From positions 214,385 to 278,384 of the forward strand of contig JBMONI010000016.1 in the NCBI GenBank assembly GCA_049324575.1: 64,000 nt of DNA, read 5' to 3'. Source of the DNA: JBMONI01 sp049324575. Lineage in GTDB: Bacteria > Omnitrophota > Omnitrophia > Omnitrophales > Aquincolibacteriaceae. The position numbers were made by a program, and so were the translations under genes. Each line of letters begins with the position of its first letter. The first letter of the stretch is position 1. Below the pieces are notes generated by a model. It saw only the letters and a program-made list of their open reading frames with translations, searched no databases and had not been told where the DNA came from. This document shows, piece by piece, positions 55,839-63,507 of the stretch.

Positions 55839-57053
55839 TTAATGGCCCTTTCCCACCGCGATCGCCGCGATCTGCCCGCCAAAGCCCATCGAAACCGAAA
55901 GCGCTTTGTCCACTTTCGCCTCGCGCGCCCGCCCCGCGACATAATCGAGATCGCACGCAGGATCGGATTCCTCAAGGCCGGCGGTCGGAAGGAGAAATCC
56001 GTCCCGCATCGAAAGCAGGGTCGCGATGATCTCCACCGAGCCCGAGGCTCCGAGCATGTGTCCGGTCACCGCCTTGATCGAGCTCATCGGGATCTTTTGA
56101 GCGTATCCGCCGAAAGCCCGCTTCATCTGTTCAGCCTCATAAAGATCGCCGGCCGGCGTCGCCGTTCCGTGAAGGTTCACATAGCCGATCCTCTCCGGCG
56201 AAAGGCCCGAAGCCTTCAGGCAAAGCCCGACCGTCCTTGAAAGCGCGTTCTCTTCGGCGCTGAAATGGATCGCATGCCGGCCGTCGCAACCGTACGCGAA
56301 TCCGAGCACTTCCCCGTAGATCTTCGCCCCGCGGGCTTGCGCGGTCTCTTGGGATTCCAGAATGACCATGCCGGCGCCTTCGCCCGCCAAAAAACCGTCC
56401 CGCCGCCGGTCGAAAGGCCGCATCCATCCGCTCGGAGACATCGCTTTCATGTTGAAGTAACCAGCCAGCATAAGCGGCGTAATCGAAGCGTCGCTGGCTC
56501 CGGCGATACAATAATCGACCGTCCCTTCTTCGACCATTCGCGCCCCTTCGATCACCGCAGCGGTCCCGCTTGCGCAGGCGATCACATAGCAACGCGCCGG
56601 CCCTCGGATCTCCCATTTCCGCGCGATCCACTGCGCCGCGAAATTCGGGACCGAGTTGAGATACATCCGCGCACCGAGGATGGGGCTCGGATATTTCCGG
56701 AAACGTTCCGCAAAGCGGTCGATCGTGCTCACGCCTCCCTTGCTCGAGCTGACCGAAAGTCCGATCCGGTAAGGATCGATCGAACCGACCGGAAGTCCGG
56801 CGTCTTCGATCGCCGAAGCCGCCGCGCCGACCGCGAACTGGATAAAAGGATCGAGGACCTGGACTCCGAGGGGCTTCGGGTCGAACCCCCGCACCGGATA
56901 AGCGACTTTGACGGGGAAATCCTTGGTGGGAAAAGACGTGATCTCTGAACGGCCCGAGCGGACTTCCTTCACATTCCGGAGAAAGGTGTCGAGATCCAGC
57001 CCGACCGGCGAAACGACCCCCATCCCGGTGACGACGACCCTGCGTTTCATCAT
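55839..57053 (-). CDS. 3-oxoacyl-ACP synthase (FabF-type ketosynthase)
   Basis: The 404-residue protein is a complete KAS II-type condensing enzyme: RVVVTGMGVVSPVG at the start, nucleophile Cys160 in VIACASGTAA, first His in NLHGTATPAGD near 300, Lys/His in KAVTGHMLGASG near 336, and a glycine-rich end (MGFGGQIAAIAVGKG). FabF extends acyl-ACP with malonyl-ACP in the cytosol. This copy lies between cysN (36-base gap) and bioF, apart from any fatty-acid cluster, so it may be dedicated to pimeloyl-ACP or another special acyl chain. The start ATG has AGAGGA upstream; a second ATG follows at once. Family certain, specialised role inferred. Confidence 0.88.
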   Translation of the reverse strand: MMKRRVVVTGMGVVSPVGLDLDTFLRNVKEVRSGRSEITSFPTKDFPVKVAYPVRGFDPKPLGVQVLDPFIQFAVGAAASAIEDAGLPVGSIDPYRIGLSVSSSKGGVSTIDRFAERFRKYPSPILGARMYLNSVPNFAAQWIARKWEIRGPARCYVIACASGTAAVIEGARMVEEGTVDYCIAGASDASITPLMLAGYFNMKAMSPSGWMRPFDRRRDGFLAGEGAGMVILESQETAQARGAKIYGEVLGFAYGCDGRHAIHFSAEENALSRTVGLCLKASGLSPERIGYVNLHGTATPAGDLYEAEQMKRAFGGYAQKIPMSSIKAVTGHMLGASGSVEIIATLLSMRDGFLLPTAGLEESDPACDLDYVAGRAREAKVDKALSVSMGFGGQIAAIAVGKGH

Positions 57054-57089
57054 GACTGCGGTTCCTCTGCGAAAAATCCCCGGATGAGG

Positions 57090-58919
57090 TCAGGATGGTT
57101 TTAAAATATTCTCCCGCGCTTCGGGAGAAAGCACTTTCTCGGATTCCAGAAGCCGGCCGATCTTGCGCGCGTTCTGCTGGGGAGGGATTTTCGGGTCCAA
57201 TTCAAGGTCCACCGCCCCTTCGCGAAAATCGTTCGCGCCGACATTGACAACCAGGATCGCGTCCCGGGTTGTCACTTCCTGGATCATGCGAAGCTCCTCA
57301 TCGTTCAGGCCGCTTGCGGTCGCGATCACGATGAGGCCGGCATCCATCAACAGATGCGAAACCTCCGCCAGCCGGCGCACATGTTCACGCCGCGAGGCCC
57401 GGTCCTTTTCAACGTCCGCACCCAAGCCCCGGAGCAGGTTCCCGATCCCGAGGAAATAGACCTTTTTGCCCTTTTCGAATAGATTTTTTTCCAGAAGCTT
57501 GGCGACGGTCTTTTTGTCAACACCGACCTTCCCGGTCAAAAGCACCAGCTTGGGAAGATGGCCGTAAGAGGCGGCCCTCGCCTTGGGCTCGATGATGCTG
57601 AAATCCCATTTCATCTCGCGCGCCTGGACCTGTTCGCGCGTTTCGGCTTGGGTATCTTTGACCAGCGCCTTAATGATCCCGCCGCCCGCAATATCATAAC
57701 GGTCCACGATCACGAATCGTCCCGTGGTCTCGATCTCCTGCGAAATATCGAAAGCGACCGGATAGGAGCATTCCAGCACGCATTCGGCCACATCATGCCG
57801 CTCGATCTTGTCCTTCTTCTCTTTCGCAAGGTTCGAAGCGTCCATCACCGCCTTGATCTTTTTAAGCCAGACCGGCGTCTTGGCCGTCCCGATCTTGAGC
57901 TTGTATTCTTTTCCGGACACCATCGGCTGTTTTCCCATCCAGAAAAGATGGACTTCAAAAAGCGTGCTGACCAGGGGCTGGGGCTCCCCTTCCTTGCACA
58001 TGATCTCGCCGCGGTTGATATAGATCTGCTCTTTCAGCGTAAGTCCCGTGGAACTTCCGGCCGCGGCTTTCTTGCGGACAGTCTTTTCCATTTCCTCGAC
58101 CGAATGGATCTCGGACCGTTTATGCGAAGGAAGGAAGATCACCTTGTCCCCGGCCTGAACGGACCCCGATTCGACTCTCCCCGCAAGAATGCGCCGGTCA
58201 TCGCCTTCCGCCGTGAATTTGTAAACCCCCTGCACCGGCATCCGGAACGGACGGTCTTCCAGGTTCGGCGCCTCTTGAAAGGAATCCAGGACCGAAAGCA
58301 CTGAAGGCCCTTTGTACCAGGAAAGCGCCGCGGACTTTTTCACGATGTTCTCGCCGAGCCGCGCCGCGATCGGAATGAAGACTTTCGGGGTCACCCCCAA
58401 AGGTTCGAGGAATTTTGCATATTGCGCCGTGATCTCGCGAAAGACCTTTTGTTTGTATCCGACCAGGTCCATTTTATTGACGCAGACCGCGACCTGGCGG
58501 ATCCCAAGCATCGAAAGCAAATAACCGTGCCGCTTCGAATTCTCGCGGATCCCCTCCTGAGCGTCGATCAAAAGCAGTGCCGCTTCGGCGCGCGCGGCGC
58601 CGCTGACCATGTTCTTCAGGAACTCGATATGCCCCGGAGCATCAATAATGATGTATTCGCGTTTTTTGCTTTTGAAAAAACAGCGGGCACTGTCGATCGT
58701 GATCCCCTGGGATTGTTCGTCTTTCAACGCGTCGAGAAGGAACGCGTATTCGAACGGTTTGGCGTTCCGCTCGCAGTTTTTCTTCACCTGTTCAAGCTTC
58801 CCCTTCGGAAGCGAATCCGTATCCGCCAGCAAGCGGCCGACCAGCGTGCTTTTGCCGTGGTCGACATGCCCCACGATCACGATGTTCATTTTGGGCCTGA
58901 TCGCGGTCTCGGCCATCAC
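57090..58919 (-). CDS. cysN: Sulfate adenylyltransferase subunit 1 with degenerate APS-kinase-like tail
   Basis: The 609-residue protein begins with a translational GTPase domain: GHVDHGKSTL (P-loop), DAPGHIEF (G3) and NKMDLVG (G4), then two beta-barrel domains, as in CysN, which uses GTP to drive ATP sulfurylase. From about residue 465 a CysC-like segment follows, recognisable by VRRLAEVSHLLMDAGLIVIATASG. Its P-loop reads TGKVGVDKKT rather than GxxxxGK(S/T), and the DGD motif is replaced by LGIGN. The APS-kinase step is therefore doubtful and the tail may be regulatory. It overlaps cysD by four bases (ATGA). APS made here would need a kinase to become PAPS for the sulfotransferases. Confidence 0.88.
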   Translation of the reverse strand: MMAETAIRPKMNIVIVGHVDHGKSTLVGRLLADTDSLPKGKLEQVKKNCERNAKPFEYAFLLDALKDEQSQGITIDSARCFFKSKKREYIIIDAPGHIEFLKNMVSGAARAEAALLLIDAQEGIRENSKRHGYLLSMLGIRQVAVCVNKMDLVGYKQKVFREITAQYAKFLEPLGVTPKVFIPIAARLGENIVKKSAALSWYKGPSVLSVLDSFQEAPNLEDRPFRMPVQGVYKFTAEGDDRRILAGRVESGSVQAGDKVIFLPSHKRSEIHSVEEMEKTVRKKAAAGSSTGLTLKEQIYINRGEIMCKEGEPQPLVSTLFEVHLFWMGKQPMVSGKEYKLKIGTAKTPVWLKKIKAVMDASNLAKEKKDKIERHDVAECVLECSYPVAFDISQEIETTGRFVIVDRYDIAGGGIIKALVKDTQAETREQVQAREMKWDFSIIEPKARAASYGHLPKLVLLTGKVGVDKKTVAKLLEKNLFEKGKKVYFLGIGNLLRGLGADVEKDRASRREHVRRLAEVSHLLMDAGLIVIATASGLNDEELRMIQEVTTRDAILVVNVGANDFREGAVDLELDPKIPPQQNARKIGRLLESEKVLSPEARENILKPS

Positions 58920-59797
58920 ATATACCCCTCGCGACGGAGCGTCTCAAGCCCTCCGCCATCCTCGGCATCCTGCGCCCGGCCCGATCGTTCCGCGATGTTC
59001 GCGAACTTCCCGGTCCGGAGCTCCTCGATGATCTCCCGGACGTTTTTGGCGGTCGATTTCACCGGGAAGGTGCACGGATAACATCCGAGCGATCGGTAAC
59101 GCTCGCCCTTGCCGTTATCGAAATAAAGCGAAACGACCGGGATCTTCTCCCGTTCGATATATTCCCAGATATTCAGCTCGGTCCAGTCCAGGAGCGGATG
59201 GACCCGGATATGCGTTCCCGGAGCAAAGTCGGTCTTGAACTGGTTCCAAAGCTCGGGCGGCTGGTCGCCGATATCCCAATCGCGGTGGCGGTCGCGCGGA
59301 GAAAAGTAACGCTCCTTGGAGCGGCTGCCTTCTTCATCCGAGCGGACCCCGACGATAACGCCGGTAAAAGGCTCTTTGTTTTCATCGACCACATATTTTT
59401 TCTGCCCATGGTCCATGCGGTAGCGTTTCCAATTCCCCGACAACGTATTCACGAGCGCTTCGGTCTTCAGCGCTTTGCAACAGGCGATACGGTCGATGGC
59501 TCCCGCCGGAAAAGTCTGTTTGTTCCGCAGGGCCTCTTCGTTCTGCCCATAGATCATGTTGAGTTTCCACTCCAGCGCAAGCTTATCGCGGTAAGTGATC
59601 ATCTCCGGAATCTTGAAGGAGGTGTCGATGTGGACCAGCGGAAACGGCACGTGGCCGAAGAAGGCTTTTCGGGCAAGCCACAAGAGCACCGTGCTGTCCT
59701 TGCCGATGGACCAGAGCATGGCCAGATTCTTAAAATGGGCATACGCCTCGCGCAGAATATAGATCGAAAGGCTTTCGAGTTTATCGAGATGTTTCAT
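58916..59797 (-). CDS. cysD: Sulfate adenylyltransferase subunit 2
   Basis: The 293-residue protein is a PP-loop ATP pyrophosphatase of normal CysD length. HLDKLESLSIYILREAYAHF starts the family signature, LWSIGKDSTVLLWLARKAF is the PP-loop (SxGKDS), VHIDTSFKIPEM follows, and SLGCYPCTFPV near residue 240 and the C-terminal GRAQD/REGYM ending are typical. With CysN it forms APS from sulfate and ATP in the cytosol. It is the first gene after a TATAAT promoter with only about 17 bases of leader and no clear Shine-Dalgarno. It opens the cysD-cysN-fabF-bioF transcription unit. Confidence 0.95.
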   Translation of the reverse strand: MKHLDKLESLSIYILREAYAHFKNLAMLWSIGKDSTVLLWLARKAFFGHVPFPLVHIDTSFKIPEMITYRDKLALEWKLNMIYGQNEEALRNKQTFPAGAIDRIACCKALKTEALVNTLSGNWKRYRMDHGQKKYVVDENKEPFTGVIVGVRSDEEGSRSKERYFSPRDRHRDWDIGDQPPELWNQFKTDFAPGTHIRVHPLLDWTELNIWEYIEREKIPVVSLYFDNGKGERYRSLGCYPCTFPVKSTAKNVREIIEELRTGKFANIAERSGRAQDAEDGGGLETLRREGYM

Positions 59798-59820
59798 AAA
59801 GCATCACACTGAGGGCCTAT

Positions 59821-59850
59821 TATAGCGTTCCTCTTTGCCATTGCACAATA
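59821..59850 (-). promoter_or_regulatory. Sigma-70-type promoter of cysD
   Basis: On the minus strand TTGTGC (59845-59850) and a perfect TATAAT (59821-59826) are 18 bases apart in the 84-base gap after the fabG-like gene. The predicted start (about 59,814) gives a leader of about 17 bases to the cysD ATG. Confidence 0.65.
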
Positions 59851-59881
59851 ACAAGGAACAGGCTCCAGGAACCCCCTCGTA

Positions 59882-60631
59882 TCAGATCTCTCTTCCTTCA
59901 AAATGGAAGATCTGCCCGGTCCCCTGGGTCATTTTGTCCGAACAAAGATAAACAAGAAAATCCGCGACTTCGGCAGGATCGGAATAGTTCCCCAAGGGAT
60001 TCCTGTCGAGATTCTGCCGGAGCGCGGCTTCCGGGATCCCCTCGGTCATGGCCGAACGCATGAACCCGGGGTTGATCAGATTCACGAGGATGCGCCGTTT
60101 TCCGAGTTCCTTGGCCATGGACTTCGCCAGGCCGATGAGACCGGCTTTGGCGGCCGCATAATTGGCCGCGCCGAACCCTCCGTGAAAGGCCATGCGGCTT
60201 GTCAGAAAAAAGATCTTCCGCGTTTTCTTCGCTTCTTCGCTCCCCTTTTTCCCCAGCATCAAGGGAAGCAGCTCTTGGGAAAGAAGGAACGGGGCCTTGA
60301 GATCGGCGGTAAGCACTTCGTCCCATTCGGTCTCGGTCATGTTCTGGACCGTCCGGTCGCGGATCGCGGCCGCATTGTGAATAAGCACATCGAGATCGTC
60401 CCATCGCGAGCGGACCTCCGAGGCAAACGCGCGAAGACTGGCCATGTCGGTGAGCTCCATCGGAAATCCAAGGGCTTTTTCTTTCAGAAGCGACGGAAGG
60501 TTCTCGGGATGCCGGCCGTAAGTCAAAATCACGTCCGCGCCTTCGCAGACCGCTTTCTGCGCAAAGCATCGTCCCAGGCTTCCGCTAGCGCCTGTGATGA
60601 CGATCTTTTTCTGGTGAAGGATGCCGCTCAA
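59882..60631 (-). CDS. FabG-like short-chain dehydrogenase/reductase
   Basis: The 249-residue classical SDR has VITGASGSLGRCFA near residue 10 (TGxxxGxG), LIHNAAAIRD near 84 (NAG-type motif), a catalytic Ser in FLTSRMAFHGG and YAAAK near 158 (YxxxK), and a C-terminal GTGQIFHFEG. The closest pattern is 3-oxoacyl-ACP reductase, which uses NADPH to reduce beta-ketoacyl-ACP. Its ATG overlaps the stop of bioB, so it may serve pimeloyl-ACP synthesis for biotin with the fabF-like ketosynthase downstream. The SDR family is broad and another substrate is possible. Confidence 0.82.
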   Translation of the reverse strand: MSGILHQKKIVITGASGSLGRCFAQKAVCEGADVILTYGRHPENLPSLLKEKALGFPMELTDMASLRAFASEVRSRWDDLDVLIHNAAAIRDRTVQNMTETEWDEVLTADLKAPFLLSQELLPLMLGKKGSEEAKKTRKIFFLTSRMAFHGGFGAANYAAAKAGLIGLAKSMAKELGKRRILVNLINPGFMRSAMTEGIPEAALRQNLDRNPLGNYSDPAEVADFLVYLCSDKMTQGTGQIFHFEGREI

Positions 60632-61677
60632 GGGAGTTTTGCCGAGGGGGAAAGGCCCAAGGCTTCGAGCCCTTCGGGCTCATATCCGATCCGGATAAGC
60701 ATCCGGAGATCGTCGCTCACCTCGTTCCCCTCGGTCGTAAGATAGCCGCCGGTGATCATGCCGTTGGCGCCGCCCTGCAAGGCCTCTTCCTGCTCGGAGG
60801 GGCTCAGATTGTATTCCCGGCCGCCGGCCAGTTTGATATTCGCGCGCGGATGGACAAAACGGAAGACCGCGATCGTTTTCAGGATTTCGAGAAAATCCTC
60901 TTTAGACCGCCCTTCCAGCGGAGTCCCCGGCCGCGGGTTCAGGATATTGATCGGAAGGCAATGCGGCGCATAGGGTTTGATCTCGAACGCAAGACGCACG
61001 CGGTCCTCGCGAGATTCCCCCATCCCGAGGATCCCTCCCGCGCAAATCTCGATCCCCTCTTCGCGGAGGATTTCGAGAGTCTCTCGCCGCTTCGCGTGAG
61101 AATGCGTCGAAACGATCCGGGGATAGAATCGTTCCGAGGTCTGAAGATTATTGTTGTAACGGCGAAGCCCCGCTTCCTTCAATCGTTTTGCCCGATCCCG
61201 GGTCAGGAACCCGAGGGATCCGTCGAGATGAAGCCGGGTCTCTTTCCGGAGAAGCCGGAAAATGCCGAGGACTTTTTCGAATTCGCTTTCGCTCAATTCG
61301 CGGCCGCTTGTGACGACACAGAAATCACGGGTCCCGGCCGCTTCGAGTTTTTTCGCGTGTTCGAGGACGGCCTCCGCGCTCATCAGAGAATAGGGTTCGG
61401 CTTCGGTCCGGTAGCGAGCGGATTGGGAGCAGAACGCGCAGTCCTCCCCGCAGAGATGGCTTTTCGCGTTCACCAGAGAACAAAGGCGGGGGGTCTTGCC
61501 ATTGAAACGGATCGTGATCCGATGCGCCGCCCGGGCTAGATAACGGATCGTCCCGGGATCCTCCAGGCCGATCATCCAGAGGGCTTCGGCCTCCTGGACC
61601 TCGCCGCCCTCAAGCACGCGGGCCGCGAGCCGGTCGATCTGCCCGCAGGAAAGATCCAAGGGGTCCCGGATGCCCAT
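60628..61677 (-). CDS. bioB: Biotin synthase
   Basis: The 349-residue radical SAM protein has the BioB cluster motif CGEDCAFCSQS with Cys76, Cys80 and Cys83 (CxxxCxxC), followed by YNNNLQTSERFYPRIV near 186, GGILGMGESREDR near 216, LPINILNPRPGTPLE near 241 and a C-terminal ANGMITGGYLTTEGN. It inserts sulfur into dethiobiotin using two Fe-S clusters. The stretch YNNNLQTS (usually YNHNLDTS in BioB) is slightly unusual but keeps the pattern. The gene starts two bases after the NIL gene and overlaps the fabG-like gene. It sits in a sulfur-transfer operon, which may explain the coupling. bioA, bioD, bioC and bioH are not in the window. Confidence 0.9.
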   Translation of the reverse strand: MGIRDPLDLSCGQIDRLAARVLEGGEVQEAEALWMIGLEDPGTIRYLARAAHRITIRFNGKTPRLCSLVNAKSHLCGEDCAFCSQSARYRTEAEPYSLMSAEAVLEHAKKLEAAGTRDFCVVTSGRELSESEFEKVLGIFRLLRKETRLHLDGSLGFLTRDRAKRLKEAGLRRYNNNLQTSERFYPRIVSTHSHAKRRETLEILREEGIEICAGGILGMGESREDRVRLAFEIKPYAPHCLPINILNPRPGTPLEGRSKEDFLEILKTIAVFRFVHPRANIKLAGGREYNLSPSEQEEALQGGANGMITGGYLTTEGNEVSDDLRMLIRIGYEPEGLEALGLSPSAKLP

Positions 61678-61678
61678 C

Positions 61679-61921
61679 CTACCCCGCGACGATATCGCCG
61701 AGGACCGACTCGACCTTGACGCCGCGGGATTGGAATTTTTTCACGGCCTTTTCGAGATCCTCCGGCTTGCCTTCCAACTCGATCGTCGCCTCGCCGACCA
61801 TGTGATCGATTTTCGCAAGACGGATATTCAGCACAAGGTCGAACTCCCGCGCGACAAGGTACATGATCGGCTCTTTGATCAGGTTCTGCGCAAAATAAAG
61901 ATGCAATGCTTTTTTGGCCAA
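61679..61921 (-). CDS. NIL-domain protein
   Basis: This 80-residue protein is a free-standing NIL domain: LHLYFAQNLIKEPIMYLVAR, LVLNIRLAKIDHMVGEATIELEG and LEKAVKKFQSRGVKVESV follow the ACT-like beta-alpha-beta pattern. NIL domains occur at the end of methionine-importer ATPases and in ferredoxin-linked sulfur-amino-acid proteins; the family is thought to bind methionine or related sulfur compounds. It starts with TTG at 61919-61921; the GGAGG nine bases upstream is formed by the two terminal glycine codons of the MoaD-like gene. It probably serves the same sulfur-transfer pathway as its neighbours. Confidence 0.85.
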   Translation of the reverse strand: MAKKALHLYFAQNLIKEPIMYLVAREFDLVLNIRLAKIDHMVGEATIELEGKPEDLEKAVKKFQSRGVKVESVLGDIVAG

Positions 61922-61926
61922 GGGGA

Positions 61927-62202
61927 TTATCCTCCGGCGATCGCGGGGACGATCGAAACCTCATCGCCCGCCTTGAGCGCAGTGTTTTCCTGGTTTAAAA
62001 AACGGATGTCCTCTTCGTTGACATAGACATTAACGAACCGGCGGATCTTGCCTTTCTCATCACAAATCCGCTCTTTCAATCCCGGATACTTGCGCTCCAG
62101 CGCTTCGACCAGCTGTTGAACGCTAGCCGCGTCCACCTCAACCTCGGCCTTTTGTCCGGTCAGTTTCTGCAACGGGGTCGGGATTCTTACTTTTACTGCC
62201 AT
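61927..62202 (-). CDS. MoaD/ThiS-family sulfur carrier protein
   Basis: The 91-residue ubiquitin-like protein ends in VPAIAGG; the terminal Gly-Gly is the site of adenylation and thiocarboxylation in MoaD, ThiS and CysO. VKVRIPTPLQKLTG, LVEALERKYPGLKERI and FVNVYVNEEDIR match the fold. The partners (cysteine-synthase-like, threonine-synthase-like, NIL) suggest thiocarboxylate delivery of sulfur for cysteine or homocysteine rather than molybdopterin. ATG 62200-62202 was chosen because AGGAG lies seven bases upstream; a GTG two codons earlier has poorer spacing. The E1-like activating enzyme and a JAMM peptidase are not in the window. Confidence 0.88.
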   Translation of the reverse strand: MAVKVRIPTPLQKLTGQKAEVEVDAASVQQLVEALERKYPGLKERICDEKGKIRRFVNVYVNEEDIRFLNQENTALKAGDEVSIVPAIAGG

Positions 62203-62247
62203 AAACACGCTCCTTTGGATCGATGGACGGTTGCTTCGCAGTCCGGC

Positions 62248-63498
62248 TCAGCGTTTCAGAGCCCCTTGCGAGGGTTTTACTTTTTCTTCGAATGATTTCA
62301 GGCTCGGATCGATGGTCACCGGCGCCCCCACGGCGTCTTGGATCGCCTCCTGGGTCTTTAAACCGTTCCCGGTGATCGCAAGGACAATGGCCTCGTCTTT
62401 CGGGATGTCTCCGCGCTCGATCAGTTTTTTTGCGGTTGCTACCGTCACCCCACCCGCGGTCTCCGTGAAAATCCCCTCCGTGCAGGCAAGCAGCTTGATC
62501 CCTTCGCGAATCTCGTCATCGCTGACGATCCCGGCCGTCCCGCCGGAAGTCTGGACCACGTCTTTGGCGTAATAACCGTCCGCCGGGTTGCCGATCGCAA
62601 GCGATTTGGCAATCGTTCTGGCCTTGACCGGCAAAACATGTTCCGCTTTTTCGAGAATCGCGGTCGCGATCGGCGAACATCCCTGCGGCTGAGCGCAATG
62701 GATCTTGGTGCGGACCTCGCTTTCGAGGAGCTCGAGCTTTTCGAACTCCTTGAGGGCCTTCCAGATCTTGGTGATCAAGGAACCGCTCGCGGCCGGCACC
62801 ACGATATGCGCAGGCGCCCGCCAGCCGAGTTGCTCCATGATCTCATAGCCGATCGTCTTGGAGCCTTCCGAATAATAAGGGCGGAGATTGACGTTCACGA
62901 ATCCCCAATGGTATTTCGCGACGATCTCGGAGCAAAGCCGGTTCACCTCATCATAAGCGCCGCGCACTGCGACGACATGCGGTTGATAGACCAAAGAGCC
63001 GATCACCTTCCCTTTTTCGAGATCATGCGGAATGAAAATATAGCGGTTCAACCCGGCGCGCGCCCCGTGCGCGGAAACCGCGTTCGCAAGATTCCCGGTC
63101 GACGCGCAAGCAACGGTGTCAAATCCAAATTCTTTCGCGCGGGTCAAGGCCACGGCGACCACGCGATCCTTGAAAGACCAGGTCGGATGGCAAACGGAAT
63201 CATCCTTGATGTAAAGTTCGCGGACGCCCAGCTCTTCAGCGAGCCTTTTCGAGCGGACAAGCGGCGTGAACCCGCTGTGAAGCCCCACGGTCGGCTCGCC
63301 CTGGATCGGGAGAAGATCGCGATAACGCCAAAGGCTTCGCGGCCCTTTCTCGATCCGCTCGCGGGTCATCACCTTCTTGAGGCCGTCGTAATCATAGTCG
63401 GCCTCAAGCGGGCTGAAGTCGTACTCGCAGACATAGATCGGCTCCAGCGGATACTCCTGTCCGCTCCCCTTGCTTTTTAAACACTTCAAATAGGACAC
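62248..63498 (-). CDS. thrC: Threonine synthase-like PLP enzyme
   Basis: The 416-residue fold-type II PLP enzyme has LHSGFTPLVRSKRLAEELG near residue 73, SFKDRVVAVA with Schiff-base Lys110, CASTGNLANAVSAHGARAG near 131 (phosphate site) and a C-terminal VLAITGNGLKTQEA. These fit threonine synthase, which converts O-phosphohomoserine to threonine. The N-terminus has Cys residues (KCLKSKG, YVCEYDFSPL) like the short zinc-ribbon-type leader of some class II ThrC proteins. Beside a MoaD-like carrier, a variant using O-phosphohomoserine and a thiocarboxylate to make homocysteine is possible. GTG start at 63496-63498 follows AGGAG by six bases. Confidence 0.85.
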   Translation of the reverse strand: MSYLKCLKSKGSGQEYPLEPIYVCEYDFSPLEADYDYDGLKKVMTRERIEKGPRSLWRYRDLLPIQGEPTVGLHSGFTPLVRSKRLAEELGVRELYIKDDSVCHPTWSFKDRVVAVALTRAKEFGFDTVACASTGNLANAVSAHGARAGLNRYIFIPHDLEKGKVIGSLVYQPHVVAVRGAYDEVNRLCSEIVAKYHWGFVNVNLRPYYSEGSKTIGYEIMEQLGWRAPAHIVVPAASGSLITKIWKALKEFEKLELLESEVRTKIHCAQPQGCSPIATAILEKAEHVLPVKARTIAKSLAIGNPADGYYAKDVVQTSGGTAGIVSDDEIREGIKLLACTEGIFTETAGGVTVATAKKLIERGDIPKDEAIVLAITGNGLKTQEAIQDAVGAPVTIDPSLKSFEEKVKPSQGALKR

Positions 63499-63507
63499 GC
63501 TAGGCTC

